Below, piece by piece: positions 1-7,955 of a DNA stretch of 53,436 bases (its first letter is position 1; the number at the start of each line of letters is the position of its first letter). The stretch is from positions 1-53,436 of the forward strand of contig CAZRZN010000004.1 of assembly GCA_964604565.1 (NCBI GenBank), given 5' to 3'. Source of the DNA: CAZRZN01 sp964604565. GTDB taxonomy: Bacteria; Pseudomonadota; Alphaproteobacteria; Rhodobacterales; Rhodobacteraceae. Position numbers and translations under genes: made by a program. The notes under the pieces are model-generated. The model made no database searches, was not told the DNA's origin, and saw only the letters and a program-made list of their open reading frames with translations.

Positions 1-491
1 ACGATGGGCAGGGTGTCGACGCCGATCTGCTTGCCGAGGATGGCAAGCTGTTCCATCGCGGCGGGGCGGTTGATGTCGAGCGAGGCCATCAGGATCTTCT
101 TGCCGTCGCGTTCCTTGAGGCGCTTGGCCAGTTTCGCGGTGGTCGTCGTCTTGCCGCCGCCCTGAAGGCCGACCATCAGGATCGGCGCGGGCGGGTTGTC
201 GATCTTGAGGCTGCCGGGCTCGCCCTCGCCCGCGAGAACGCCGATCAGTTCGTCATGGACGATCTTGACGACCTGCTGGCCGGGGGTGACGGATTTGGTG
301 ACGGCGGCGCCGGTGGCCTTTTTCTCGACCGCCTTGATGAACTGGCGCGCGACGGGCAGCGAAACATCCGCCTCCAGCAGGGCCACGCGCACCTCGCGCA
401 GCGCGGTCTTTACATCATCCTCGGACAGCGCGCCCTGCTTGGTCAGCCGGTCGAAGACGCCGCCAAGGCGTTCAGAGAGATTTTCGAACAT
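1..491 (-). CDS. ffh: Signal recognition particle GTPase Ffh, N-terminal part (3' end outside window)
   Basis: Ffh binds 4.5S RNA and targets nascent inner-membrane proteins to FtsY and the Sec translocon. Reading leftward from the ATG at 491 gives MFENLSERLGG, the usual Ffh opening, then the helical N domain (about residues 1-90) and the start of the G domain with P-loop GLQGGGKTTT and the following DINRPAA segment. About 163 codons are visible; the rest of the G domain and the methionine-rich M domain lie beyond base 1. The 260 bases between this start and the azoreductase stop at 752 hold no convincing gene. Identity is near certain from the P-loop and the DINRPAA motif. Confidence 0.96.
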   Translation of the reverse strand, partial: MFENLSERLGGVFDRLTKQGALSEDDVKTALREVRVALLEADVSLPVARQFIKAVEKKATGAAVTKSVTPGQQVVKIVHDELIGVLAGEGEPGSLKIDNPPAPILMVGLQGGGKTTTTAKLAKRLKERDGKKILMASLDINRPAAMEQLAILGKQIGVDTLPI

Positions 492-706
492 GAGGCGGGG
501 CCTCCTTCTCTACTTCGGGACGTCCCTCAAGATAAGGAGAGCTGTCCGGCATCACAATCGGGCAGGGCGATACGCGAGAGACCCCCGTGGGCGCAACGCG
601 CTGACGGAGGTCGATCCCGGGCAGTGCCCATGGGACCGGAAGGGCCAAGCCGTTCCGGGGTTGGATGGCGGATTACGCTTGACGCCCGTGCGAGTCAAGA
701 GGGCAG

Positions 707-725
707 CGCCCCGCCCGGCGGGGCG
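707..725 (-). terminator. GC-rich hairpin downstream of the azoreductase gene
   Basis: A perfect 8-bp inverted repeat (CGCCCCGC, 3-nt loop, GCGGGGCG) lies 27 bases past the stop of the minus-strand gene ending at 752. Its position suits a transcription terminator, but no T tract follows on the minus strand, so it may only stabilise the mRNA 3' end. No gene is seen from 492 to 751. Confidence 0.35.
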
Positions 726-751
726 GGCTGGACAGGGCAGGGCGCCGTGGA

Positions 752-1336
752 TCAGGCGGCCAGCGCCGCGAGGTCCTGTTCCGCGCGGGCCTTGGAGGCG
801 TCGGCGTCGATCATCTGCCGGTCGGAGCGCACGACCTGCACATCGGTGATCCCGATGAAACCCATCGCATGGCGCAGCCAGGGCGTGGCGAAATCCATCG
901 GCCCGTCAACCTCCGTTCCGCCGGACGCGAGGACAAAGATCGCGCGCTTGCCGCTGAGCAGGCCCTTTGGCCCCTGTTCGGTATATTGGAACGTGATCCC
1001 GGCGCGCGCGACCATGTCGAACCATGCCTTGAGGCTGGACGGGACGCCAAAGTTGTAGATCGGCAGCGCGATCAGCAGCGTGTCGGCGGCCTGCACCTCT
1101 GCGATCAGCGTGTCCGACAGCGCCAGCGTCGCGCGCTGTTCGGGGCTGCGGGCATCGGCCTGGGTGAAGTTCGCGCCGAGCCAGTCTGCGTCGAGTTGTG
1201 GAACGGGCGTTTCCGTCAGGTCGCGGTGCAGCGTCCTTGAAGGTGCAAGGCGCGCGGCGACGCTGTCGGCGATTTCACGGCTGACGGAGCCTTCGGCACG
1301 GGCGGAGGCGTCGATGCGGAGCAGGGTCTGGGTCAT
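752..1336 (-). CDS. azoR: FMN-dependent NADH azoreductase (AzoR family)
   Basis: This is a 194-residue flavodoxin-fold oxidoreductase. Family members use FMN and NAD(P)H to reduce azo dyes and quinones by two electrons and probably act in quinone and electrophile detoxification. The N-terminal LLRIDASAR segment, the PIYNFGVPSSLKAWFD segment around residues 92-107 (FMN phosphate/isoalloxazine region) and the VLASGGTE loop are typical, and the length fits the family at about 200 residues. It is transcribed away from the LysR-type regulator starting at 1453. The 116-bp shared intergenic region contains an ATTGC-N10-GCAAT dyad, so regulation by that neighbour is likely. The exact substrate cannot be read from the sequence. 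Confidence 0.88.
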   Translation of the reverse strand: MTQTLLRIDASARAEGSVSREIADSVAARLAPSRTLHRDLTETPVPQLDADWLGANFTQADARSPEQRATLALSDTLIAEVQAADTLLIALPIYNFGVPSSLKAWFDMVARAGITFQYTEQGPKGLLSGKRAIFVLASGGTEVDGPMDFATPWLRHAMGFIGITDVQVVRSDRQMIDADASKARAEQDLAALAA

Positions 1337-1385
1337 TGTCGGTTCCTGTTGGGGGCGGCGTAAATGTTACGGCGGAGAAATGGCT

Positions 1386-1405
1386 ATTGCACTCACGAAC
1401 GCAAT
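1386..1405. promoter_or_regulatory. Candidate LysR-type operator (ATTGC-N10-GCAAT)
   Basis: A perfect 5-bp dyad separated by 10 bases sits in the intergenic region between azoR and the divergent LysR-type gene. It contains the T-N11-A pattern expected for LysR-family binding sites and lies 48 bp before the regulator start. The assignment is from position and pattern only. Confidence 0.5.
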
Positions 1406-1452
1406 CTCTGAAAACTAACGGTATATGTGGAAATACGCACAGGAGCGTGTCG

Positions 1453-2334
1453 ATGGACAACTGGGATGAAATCCGCACGGCCTTTCAGGTGGCCCGGCTT
1501 GGCACGGTGAGTGGCGCAGCCGAGGTGCTGGGCGTTCATCATGCCACGGTGATCCGCCATATCGACGCGCTGGAGGGGCGGCTGGGTGTCAAGCTGTTCC
1601 AGCGTCACGCGCGCGGCTACACGGCGACCGAGGCGGGCGAGGATCTGATGCGCGTCGCCCAGACCACGGATGAGCAGTTCCAGCAACTGGAGGGACGGGT
1701 GAAAGGGCGCGGCAACGAGGTGGCGGGCGAATTGCTGGTCACGTCGCTGGTGTCCTTTGCGCCGCTGATGGTGCCCGCCCTGACGGCCTTCCGGGCAAGA
1801 CACCCGGATGTCGTCGTCCGGTTTCTGACGGATGACCGGGTGTTCCGGCTGGAATATGGCGAGGCGCATGTGGCGTTGCGCGCGGGGCCCGCGCCGCAGG
1901 AGCCGGACAATGTGGTGCAGGCGTTTTCCAAACAGGACATCGGGCTTTATGCCCATCGCGACTATATCGCCGCGCGGGGCGTGCCGGAGGATGAGGCCGC
2001 GCTGAAGTCGCATGATTTCGTGGCGCATGACGATCCGGACGGCAGGGCGCCCTTTCAACGCTGGCTGCGGGCCCGCATCCCCTATGACCGGGTGGTGTTC
2101 CGCAGCACCGACGCGCGGGTGCTGGAGGCGGCGGTGGTCGAGGGCGCCGGGATCGGCTTTCTTGGCACGCGCGAGGCGGCGCAGTATCCCGATCTGGTGC
2201 AGGTCATGCCGCCGCGGGAGGACTGGACCGCGCCGCTGTGGCTGGTCACGCATGTCGATCTGCACCGCACGGCCAAGGTTCAGGCCTTTCTGGCCTTTCT
2301 CAAGGAGTTTGCCGGAGAAGGCTCCGCCAGATGA
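1453..2334 (+). CDS. LysR-family transcriptional regulator
   Basis: The protein has 293 residues. An N-terminal winged helix-turn-helix (about residues 5-62, with FQVARLGTVSGAAEVLGVHH and the wing near LEGRLGVKLFQRHARG) is followed by a LysR substrate-binding domain. The ATG at 1453 is preferred because AGGAG lies 7 bases upstream and the wHTH then starts at the usual distance from the N-terminus; the frame is open further upstream to 1336. The stop overlaps the start of the EamA exporter (ATGA at 2331-2334), so the two are translationally coupled. Divergent from azoR, it probably controls azoR and the exporter. The effector is unknown. Confidence 0.9.
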   Translation: MDNWDEIRTAFQVARLGTVSGAAEVLGVHHATVIRHIDALEGRLGVKLFQRHARGYTATEAGEDLMRVAQTTDEQFQQLEGRVKGRGNEVAGELLVTSLVSFAPLMVPALTAFRARHPDVVVRFLTDDRVFRLEYGEAHVALRAGPAPQEPDNVVQAFSKQDIGLYAHRDYIAARGVPEDEAALKSHDFVAHDDPDGRAPFQRWLRARIPYDRVVFRSTDARVLEAAVVEGAGIGFLGTREAAQYPDLVQVMPPREDWTAPLWLVTHVDLHRTAKVQAFLAFLKEFAGEGSAR

Positions 2335-3233
2335 CGCAGGCCGGACGCGGGCATCTGGCGATGCTGGGCTTCGCCATGTTGGTGTCGGGGTCGTTTTCGC
2401 TGGGCGGGATCGTCGCGCCCTACATCGATCCGGTGGTGCTGAACGCGGTGCGGTTCGTGCTGGCCGGGGCGGTGCTGTGGGGGATCGCGCTGGCCTCCGG
2501 TCAGGTGACGCGGACGGTCTTTGCCGCGCCCTGGCGGTATGTCGTGCTGGCGGGCCTGTTCGTCATCTACTTTGTCACCATGTTCGAAGGGCTGAAGACC
2601 GCCAAGCCGGTCAGCATGGCGGCGGTGTTCACGCTGAACCCGGCGCTGACGGCGGTTTTTGGCTATCTGGTGGTCCGGCAGGTGACGACGCCGCGCATGA
2701 TGCTGGCCATCGCGGTGGGCGGTCTTGGCGCGCTCTGGGTCATTTTCGACGCGGATCTGGATACCCTGATGCGTTTCGAGGTCGGGCTTGGCGAGTCGAT
2801 CTATTTCTGGGGCTGCGTGGCACATGCGTTGTATGCGCCGATGCTGCGCCTGCTGAGCCGGGGGGAATCCGGCATCGCCTTCAACGCGGGGATCATCAGC
2901 GCGGGCGCAGTCATCCTGTGTCTCTGGGCGGCGCCGGATCTGGTGGCGATGGATTGGGCCGCCTTGCCCGCCATCGTGTGGTGGACGATCCTTTATGTCG
3001 CCTTGGCGGCCACGGGCCTGACCTTCATGATCCTGCGCTTTGCGACGTTGCAGCTGCCGGCGGCCAAGGTCATGGCCTATACCTATATCGTGCCGTCCTG
3101 CGTCATCCTTTGGGAACTGGCGCTGGGCCAGGGGGTGCCGTCCCTGCTGGTGCTGCCGGGGGTTGCGCTGACGGCGCTGTCGCTTTTGCTGCTGCTGAAG
3201 GATGAGGAAAGCGCGGCGCGGCCGGTGTCCTGA
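2331..3233 (+). CDS. EamA/DMT-family membrane exporter
   Basis: A 300-residue inner-membrane protein with about ten hydrophobic segments in two EamA repeats (roughly residues 10-140 and 155-290). DMT transporters of this type export amino acids, metabolites or drugs. The ATG at 2331 overlaps the LysR stop by four bases. The opening MTQAGRGHLAMLGFAMLVSG leads straight into the first membrane segment. Its coupling to a LysR regulator that is divergent from an azoreductase suggests export of a compound sensed by that regulator, possibly a quinone- or dye-like toxicant; that is inference. The substrate cannot be read from sequence. Confidence 0.85.
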   Translation: MTQAGRGHLAMLGFAMLVSGSFSLGGIVAPYIDPVVLNAVRFVLAGAVLWGIALASGQVTRTVFAAPWRYVVLAGLFVIYFVTMFEGLKTAKPVSMAAVFTLNPALTAVFGYLVVRQVTTPRMMLAIAVGGLGALWVIFDADLDTLMRFEVGLGESIYFWGCVAHALYAPMLRLLSRGESGIAFNAGIISAGAVILCLWAAPDLVAMDWAALPAIVWWTILYVALAATGLTFMILRFATLQLPAAKVMAYTYIVPSCVILWELALGQGVPSLLVLPGVALTALSLLLLLKDEESAARPVS

Positions 3234-3259
3234 GGGCGGGCCGCGCGCACCGTCCTGCG

Positions 3260-3604
3260 TCAGCGGTCCGGTGCGTCCCCGGAGGTGCCGAGTTCCTGTG
3301 CAAGGAACCGTTCGAAGGCGTCGAGGTTGATCGCCTCGAACTGGCCGAAGCCCTGCATCCAGACCGAGGCATCGCGCAGCGCGTCGGGTTCCAGTTTGCA
3401 CCATTTCAGCCGACCGCGCTTTTCCTGACTGATCAGGCCCGCGCCGGTCAGCACTGCCAGATGCTTGGAAATCGCGGCAAGCGACATCTCGAACGGGTCG
3501 GCGACATCGGTGACGGCCATGTCATCCTCAAGCAGCATCGACAGGATGCGGCGGCGGGTGGGATCCGCGAGGGCGGCAAAGACGACGTCGAGGTTCCGGG
3601 TCAT
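3260..3604 (-). CDS. ArsR-family winged-helix repressor
   Basis: A 114-residue single-domain wHTH protein. The opening DVVFAALADPTRRRILSML and the recognition helix around MSLAAISKHLAVL are characteristic of ArsR/SmtB proteins. No paired cysteines of a metal site are present, so a non-metal ligand or constitutive type is more likely. Such regulators often precede an SRPBCC/AHSA1 gene; none is found here. No clear ribosome-binding site precedes the ATG at 3604. A TCAAC-N6-GTTGA dyad at 3757-3772 could be its operator. Confidence 0.85.
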   Translation of the reverse strand: MTRNLDVVFAALADPTRRRILSMLLEDDMAVTDVADPFEMSLAAISKHLAVLTGAGLISQEKRGRLKWCKLEPDALRDASVWMQGFGQFEAINLDAFERFLAQELGTSGDAPDR

Positions 3605-3756
3605 CGGCCGCCCCGCAGCCGCGCGGCGCGCCGTGGCGCGGGGAGGCGCGTGCGCGGCGCGGCAGTCCGGCTGGGCGCCATCATGTGACTTGGGGGGCTA
3701 CGCATCAAACTGTCCCGGTCGGCTTCCTGCCGGTTTGGGCGCGGCGGCAAGAAAAC

Positions 3757-3772
3757 TCAACCCGAAAGTTGA
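3757..3772. promoter_or_regulatory. Dyad TCAAC-N6-GTTGA, possible ArsR operator
   Basis: A perfect 5-bp inverted repeat in the 353-bp gene-free stretch 3605-3957, between the ArsR gene and the ATP synthase operon. ArsR-family repressors bind short dyads of this size. It is the only obvious symmetric element in the stretch apart from the promoter-like sequence nearer atpI. Assignment is by position only. Confidence 0.35.
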
Positions 3773-3896
3773 ATATGCATTTGCAGCGAAAAACCGGGCG
3801 CTGCGGGCCGCGTCCGCCTGACCTGTCGGGGCCAAGGGGATTTTTATCTCAATAAATCAGCGCGTTGCGTGTCAATCGGCGGGCGTCCCAAGCGTG

Positions 3897-3925
3897 TTGA
3901 CTCGGCGCGCGCCGCGACATAGCAA
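3897..3925 (+). promoter_or_regulatory. Possible promoter of the F0 operon
   Basis: TTGACT and TAGCAA are separated by 17 bases, ending about 32 bp before the atpI start. The -35 match is good and the -10 match is weak. It is the best sigma-70-like candidate in the region. Confidence 0.35.
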
Positions 3926-3957
3926 CAGGCAACACCTGACCGGAGACCTGCCCCAAC

Positions 3958-4350
3958 GTGAGCGACCCCGATCCCAAGCGCAAGCTGCAAGAGCTGGACG
4001 CGAAACTGGCGACCTGGAAGGCCGCGAGGACAGAGGGGAAGGCCCATCAGGAAGAACACTACAGCCAGGCCCAGATCGCGTGGCGCATGGTGATAGAAAT
4101 GGTGGCCGGTCTGGGGATCGGTTTCGGAATGGGATACGGACTCGACATCCTGTTCGGGACAACGCCGTTTCTCATGGTGGTGTTCGCACTGCTGGGCATC
4201 GCCGCCGGCATCAACGTGATGCTGCGCACGGCGAAAGAGGTCCAGGCGAAACAAGCGTCCCAAGGGGCGCAGGACAAGGGCCAAGCCGGGCCTGACGGGA
4301 ACAGCGCCCGGGGCGACGGGGCGCAGGAGAGGACGAAAGATGGCGACTGA
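3958..4350 (+). CDS. atpI: ATP synthase accessory protein AtpI (AtpZ/AtpI family)
   Basis: A 130-residue protein with a charged, coiled N-terminus (about residues 1-35) and two membrane segments (about 42-62 and 68-88). The polar C-terminal tail is rich in Q, G, K and D. AtpI family proteins assist assembly of the c-ring or ion supply to F0. The start is a GTG at 3958, and the 3' end overlaps atpB by 11 bases, which indicates translational coupling. It is the first gene of the F0 operon, as in other alphaproteobacteria. Confidence 0.88.
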   Translation: MSDPDPKRKLQELDAKLATWKAARTEGKAHQEEHYSQAQIAWRMVIEMVAGLGIGFGMGYGLDILFGTTPFLMVVFALLGIAAGINVMLRTAKEVQAKQASQGAQDKGQAGPDGNSARGDGAQERTKDGD

Positions 4351-5101
4351 AAGCGCAGAGCAAGGCGGCAGCAGCCTGGTATTCCACCCGATGGACCAGT
4401 TCATCGTGAAGCCCCTGTTCGATTCCGCCGGTGCGGTGGGGATGTTCACCATCACGAACGTGACCTTGTGGATGTTTCTGGCCATCGTGTCGGTCACGCT
4501 TCTGATGGTTCTGGGCACGTCCAAGCGCGCGATCGTCCCGTCACGGTCGCAATCGGTGGCGGAACTGGCCTACGGCTTTGTCTACAAGATGGTCGAGGAC
4601 GTGACCGGCAAGGACGGGCTGAAGTATTTCCCCTACATCATGACGCTGTTCATGTTCATCGTCTTTGCCAACTTCCTCGGCCTGATTCCGACAGCCTTCA
4701 CGACCACCTCGCATTTCGCGGTGACGGTGGTGCTGGCGATGGCGGTATTCCTGACGGTTACCGTGCTGGGCTTCGTCAAGAACGGCGCGGGGTTTCTGGG
4801 CCTTTTCTGGGTGGCGAGCGCGCCGCTGGCGCTGCGCCCGATCCTCGCGATCATCGAGCTCATCTCTTACTTTGTCCGCCCGGTCAGCCACAGCATTCGT
4901 CTTGCCGGCAACGTCATGGCGGGCCACGCGGTGATCAAGGTCTTTGCGGGCTTCGCGGCCATCGCGGCCATCTCGCCCCTCTCTGTCGTGGCGATCACCG
5001 CGATGTATGGGCTGGAGGTTCTGGTGTCCTTCATCCAGGCCTACGTCTTTACCATCCTGACATGCGTGTATCTGCGCGACGCGCTGCACCCGCATCACTG
5101 A
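4340..5101 (+). CDS. atpB: F0 ATP synthase subunit a
   Basis: A 253-residue multi-spanning subunit that forms the proton half-channels beside the c-ring. The conserved stator arginine lies in SIRLAGNVMAGH in the fourth membrane helix, followed by the last helices ending YVFTILTCVYLRDALHPHH. The length and the typical start (HPMDQFIVKPLF) fit the family. It overlaps atpI by 11 bases, and 82 bases containing a hairpin separate it from atpE. Confidence 0.98.
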   Translation: MATESAEQGGSSLVFHPMDQFIVKPLFDSAGAVGMFTITNVTLWMFLAIVSVTLLMVLGTSKRAIVPSRSQSVAELAYGFVYKMVEDVTGKDGLKYFPYIMTLFMFIVFANFLGLIPTAFTTTSHFAVTVVLAMAVFLTVTVLGFVKNGAGFLGLFWVASAPLALRPILAIIELISYFVRPVSHSIRLAGNVMAGHAVIKVFAGFAAIAAISPLSVVAITAMYGLEVLVSFIQAYVFTILTCVYLRDALHPHH

Positions 5102-5107
5102 GGCGGC

Positions 5108-5124
5108 GGCGGGCGATGCCCGCC
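5108..5124 (+). other. Intergenic hairpin between atpB and atpE
   Basis: GGCGGGC, a 3-nt loop and GCCCGCC form a perfect 7-bp stem directly after the atpB stop. With the larger hairpin after atpE it would flank the subunit c message. It lacks a U tract, so mRNA protection or processing is more likely than termination. Confidence 0.5.
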
Positions 5125-5183
5125 CGGCGTCACGAAAAAGAACAACCCGACATATCAACTTCCCATCGTAAGGAGACATCACA

Positions 5184-5408
5184 ATGGAAGGCGATCTCGC
5201 ACATATCGGCGCAGGCCTGGCAGCAATCGGTTCCGGCGCAGCCGCAATCGGGGTGGGCAACGTGGCCGGCAACTTCCTGTCCGGCGCCCTGCGCAACCCG
5301 TCGGCCGCGGCCGGTCAGACAGCCACACTCTTCATCGGCATCGCGTTTGCCGAGGCGCTGGGCATCTTCGCCTTCCTCGTCTCGCTGCTGCTGATGTTTG
5401 CCGTCTGA
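5184..5408 (+). CDS. atpE: F0 ATP synthase subunit c
   Basis: A 74-residue hairpin of two membrane helices that oligomerises into the proton-driven c-ring. The glycine/alanine-rich first helix (GAGLAAIGSGAAAIGVG), the polar loop with RNPS and the proton-carrying glutamate in the FAEALGI segment of helix 2 are all present, so the ring is proton-type. AAGGAG lies 8 bases before the ATG. It is flanked by hairpins at 5108-5124 and 5436-5467, which fits selective over-expression of c relative to a and b. Confidence 0.98.
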   Translation: MEGDLAHIGAGLAAIGSGAAAIGVGNVAGNFLSGALRNPSAAAGQTATLFIGIAFAEALGIFAFLVSLLLMFAV

Positions 5409-5435
5409 TCCACCGGACGCAGAAATCCTTACGCG

Positions 5436-5467
5436 CGGGCGGTCACGGCACAGGCCCTGACCGCCCG
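5436..5467 (+). other. Strong hairpin between atpE and atpF'
   Basis: CGGGCGGTCA at 5436-5445 and TGACCGCCCG at 5458-5467 form a perfect 10-bp stem with a 12-base loop, entirely between the two genes. No U tract follows. It could protect the upstream atpE message from 3' exonucleases or attenuate transcription into atpF'. Confidence 0.6.
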
Positions 5468-5497
5468 ATGTAGAGACGAGTTCCGACGGAGGACTAC

Positions 5498-6049
5498 ATG
5501 GCGACCGAAACTACCGGATCCGAACCCGTCAGCGCCTGCGTCGACGCCGGCGGCAACGCCGTCGGGATGCCGCAGCTCTGCGGTGACTGGATCGGCAATC
5601 AGGTCTTCTGGCTGGTGATCACGCTGGTCGTGATCTATTTCATCCTCGCACGCATCGCCTTGCCACGCATTGCGGCCGTTCTGGCGGAACGTCAGGGGAC
5701 CATCAGCAATGACATCGCGGCTGCCGAGGATCTGAAACTGAAGGCCGAAGAGGCCGAAGCCGCCTATCAAAAGGCGCTTGCGGATGCAAAGTCCGAGGCA
5801 CAGTCCATCGCGCAGAAGAAACGCGATGAGATCAAGGCGGAACTCAACGACGCCATGGCCAAGGCGGATGCGGAAATCGCAGCGCAAACGGCAGAAGCAT
5901 CGGCCGAAATCGACGAGATCCGCGAAAGCGCCATGGCCAATGTCGAGGTCGTCGCCAAGGATACCGCGGTTGCCATCGTGGCCGCGCTTGGCGGAACCGA
6001 GGACAAGGCAAAGATCGATGCCGCGGTCGACGCGCAGTTGAAAGGGTAA
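5498..6049 (+). CDS. atpF': F0 ATP synthase subunit b' (peripheral stalk)
   Basis: A 183-residue peripheral stalk subunit. A polar N-terminal extension of about 30 residues precedes one membrane helix (about 35-53, VFWLVITLVVIYFILARIAL). A long alanine- and charge-rich helix then dimerises with subunit b and ends near residue 180. The pairing of b' with b is the rule in photosynthetic and other alphaproteobacteria. It starts 89 bases after atpE, across the hairpin, and stops 4 bases before atpF. Confidence 0.93.
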   Translation: MATETTGSEPVSACVDAGGNAVGMPQLCGDWIGNQVFWLVITLVVIYFILARIALPRIAAVLAERQGTISNDIAAAEDLKLKAEEAEAAYQKALADAKSEAQSIAQKKRDEIKAELNDAMAKADAEIAAQTAEASAEIDEIRESAMANVEVVAKDTAVAIVAALGGTEDKAKIDAAVDAQLKG

Positions 6050-6053
6050 GGCC

Positions 6054-6614
6054 ATGAACAGACTGATCCTTCCGACGCTCGCCGCGCTGATCGCCAGCCC
6101 GGCCGCCGCGGCGTCAGGCCCGTTCTTTTCACTGGGTAACACCGATTTCATCGTGTTGCTGGGCTTCTTGCTGTTCATCGCGGTGCTGGTCTACTTCAAG
6201 GTGCCCGGCCTGCTGATGGGCCTGCTCGACAAGCGCGCCGACGGCATCGAGGGCGAGCTGGACGAGGCGCGCAAGCTGCGCGAGGAGGCACAGAGCCTGC
6301 TGGCCAGCTACGAGCGCAAGCAGCGCGAGGTGCAGGAGCAGGCGGACCGTATCGTCGCGCGTGCCAAGCAGGACGCGGAACTTGCGGCCGACGAGGCGAA
6401 AGCCGACATCGAAGCGTCGATCAACCGCCGGATGGAGGCTGCGCGCAGCCAGATCGCTTCGGCGCAGGCGGCGGCGGTCAAGGATGTGCGCGACCGGGCA
6501 GCGACCGTGGCGATTGCGGCGGCGCGACAGGTCGTCGCCGACCAGATGACCCCCGACAGCGCGGGAAAGCTGATCGACGACGCGATTTCGCAGGTCGACA
6601 AGAAACTTCACTGA
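6054..6614 (+). CDS. atpF: F0 ATP synthase subunit b (peripheral stalk)
   Basis: A 186-residue stalk subunit that partners b'. The N-terminus resembles a cleavable or signal-anchor segment (MNRLILPTLAALIASPAAAA), followed by the membrane helix IVLLGFLLFIAVLVYFKVPG and a long coiled-coil of E/A/R heptads to about residue 175. It is the last gene of the F0 operon and is followed after 25 bases by a GC-rich terminator. The F1 genes are elsewhere, as usual in this class. Confidence 0.94.
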   Translation: MNRLILPTLAALIASPAAAASGPFFSLGNTDFIVLLGFLLFIAVLVYFKVPGLLMGLLDKRADGIEGELDEARKLREEAQSLLASYERKQREVQEQADRIVARAKQDAELAADEAKADIEASINRRMEAARSQIASAQAAAVKDVRDRAATVAIAAARQVVADQMTPDSAGKLIDDAISQVDKKLH

Positions 6615-6639
6615 CAGCATCGCGGGTCCGACCGTGTCA

Positions 6640-6663
6640 GGCCCGGCCTTGTGCCGGGCCTTT
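6640..6663 (+). terminator. Rho-independent terminator of the F0 operon
   Basis: GGCCCGGC, a 5-nt loop and GCCGGGCC followed by TTT lie 26 bases after the atpF stop. The 8-bp GC stem is perfect; the T run is short. Confidence 0.75.
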
Positions 6664-6797
6664 GGCGTTGCGGGGCCAGTATGGTCTGAACGCGGGCGTG
6701 CTGGCGGCGGAAGCTTTGCGGCACGGAACCGCAAGAACGCGGGCAATGGACCGACCGTGGTCATAGCGGGTGCACACCCCAACAAGAGGCGTAAAAC

Positions 6798-7607
6798 GTG
6801 GCACACATCATTGTCGTCGGGAATGAAAAGGGCGGTGCGGGCAAGTCGACGATCTCGATGCATGTTGCGACGGCCCTGCAACGCATGGGGCATCGTGTCG
6901 GGACGCTGGATCTGGACCTGCGGCAACAGAGCCTTGGGCGGTATCTGTCGAACCGGCGCGCCTGGTTGAAGAAAGAGGGCAAGGATCTGCCGGTGCCGGC
7001 TTATCTACCCCTGCCCGAGGCGGACCCGCAGGCCGTGGCGGCGGGCGAACAGGCGGCCGACAACCGTCTGAGCCGCGCGATTGCCGAGCTTGAAGACAAG
7101 TCGGACTTCGTCGTCATCGATTGCCCGGGCGCCTACACCCGTCTGGCACAGGTGGCGCATTCGCTGGCCGATACGCTGATCACGCCGCTGAATGACAGTT
7201 TCGTGGATTTCGACTTGCTGGCGCGGATCGAGGGAGACGGCGAAAAGATCGCCGGCCCGTCGGTCTATTCGGAAATGGTCTGGTCTGCGCGGCAGCTGCG
7301 CGCGCAGGCCGGGATGCAACCGATGGATTGGATCGTCCTGCGCAACCGTGTGGGCGCGCAGCAGATGATCAACAAGGCCAAGATGGAAAAGGCGGTGGCC
7401 ACCCTGTCCAAGCGGATCGGCTTTCGCGTGGCCCCGGGGTTCTCCGAGCGCGTGGTCTTTCGCGAACTGTTCCCGCGCGGACTGACCCTTCTGGATCTGC
7501 GAGATATCGGTGTGCGCAGCCTCAGCATTTCCAACATCGCGGCACGGCAGGAGTTGCGCGATCTGATCAAGGCGCTCAAACTGCCGGGGGTGGAGGTCAC
7601 GTTTTGA
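6798..7607 (+). CDS. mipZ: Division-plane positioning ATPase MipZ
   Basis: A 269-residue ParA-superfamily ATPase. In Caulobacter and relatives MipZ dimers spread from the ParB-bound pole and inhibit FtsZ assembly, so division occurs at midcell. The deviant Walker A motif NEKGGAGKST spans residues 9-18, the DLDLRQQSLGRYLSNRRAW block around 36-54 is the MipZ-specific region, and VVIDCPG (Walker B) follows. The start is GTG at 6798 with a purine-rich AAGAGG upstream. No ParB or MinCDE gene lies in the window. A small membrane protein overlaps the 3' end. Confidence 0.9.
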   Translation: MAHIIVVGNEKGGAGKSTISMHVATALQRMGHRVGTLDLDLRQQSLGRYLSNRRAWLKKEGKDLPVPAYLPLPEADPQAVAAGEQAADNRLSRAIAELEDKSDFVVIDCPGAYTRLAQVAHSLADTLITPLNDSFVDFDLLARIEGDGEKIAGPSVYSEMVWSARQLRAQAGMQPMDWIVLRNRVGAQQMINKAKMEKAVATLSKRIGFRVAPGFSERVVFRELFPRGLTLLDLRDIGVRSLSISNIAARQELRDLIKALKLPGVEVTF

Positions 7608-7801
7608 AAAAACACCCGAAGGAGTTGTGGTTTCGCGTCTGGTTCAGCCTTGCCGGGCTGGGTATGGTGGCGGCCGTCATCGTTGTTCGCGGACTGCCGC
7701 GGGGCCCGGCCCTCGTAGAAGTGATCGGCGTTGCGGGCCTGTTTTTCGGCGGAACATTGGTCTGGTCGCTTTACAAGCTGTTCGGTGCCGACCGGGATTA
7801 A
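7604..7801 (+). CDS. Small two-helix membrane protein, unknown function
   Basis: A TTG at 7604 that overlaps the mipZ stop (TTGA) opens a 65-residue frame. It has a basic N-terminus (KKHPKELWFRVW) and two hydrophobic segments (about residues 14-30 and 38-56), ending KLFGADRD. Length and layout recall the small DUF2842-type membrane proteins of alphaproteobacteria, but I cannot confirm membership. Overlap with mipZ suggests co-translation. The next downstream gene is a lipoprotein in a different frame. Confidence 0.6.
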   Translation: MKKHPKELWFRVWFSLAGLGMVAAVIVVRGLPRGPALVEVIGVAGLFFGGTLVWSLYKLFGADRD

Positions 7802-7955
7802 CCCCCCCGCCGTCCGGATGCCGGGACGTAACGACCGGAAAGGGGAGGCGCGGCGCGTGCCCCGACCGGAACGACGCTGCCGAAGACAGGCCGGAAAACG
7901 CGTGCCGCAGCCCCCTGTTAACGCTTTGGTAATGCCGGATCGGCTACAGATCTTC

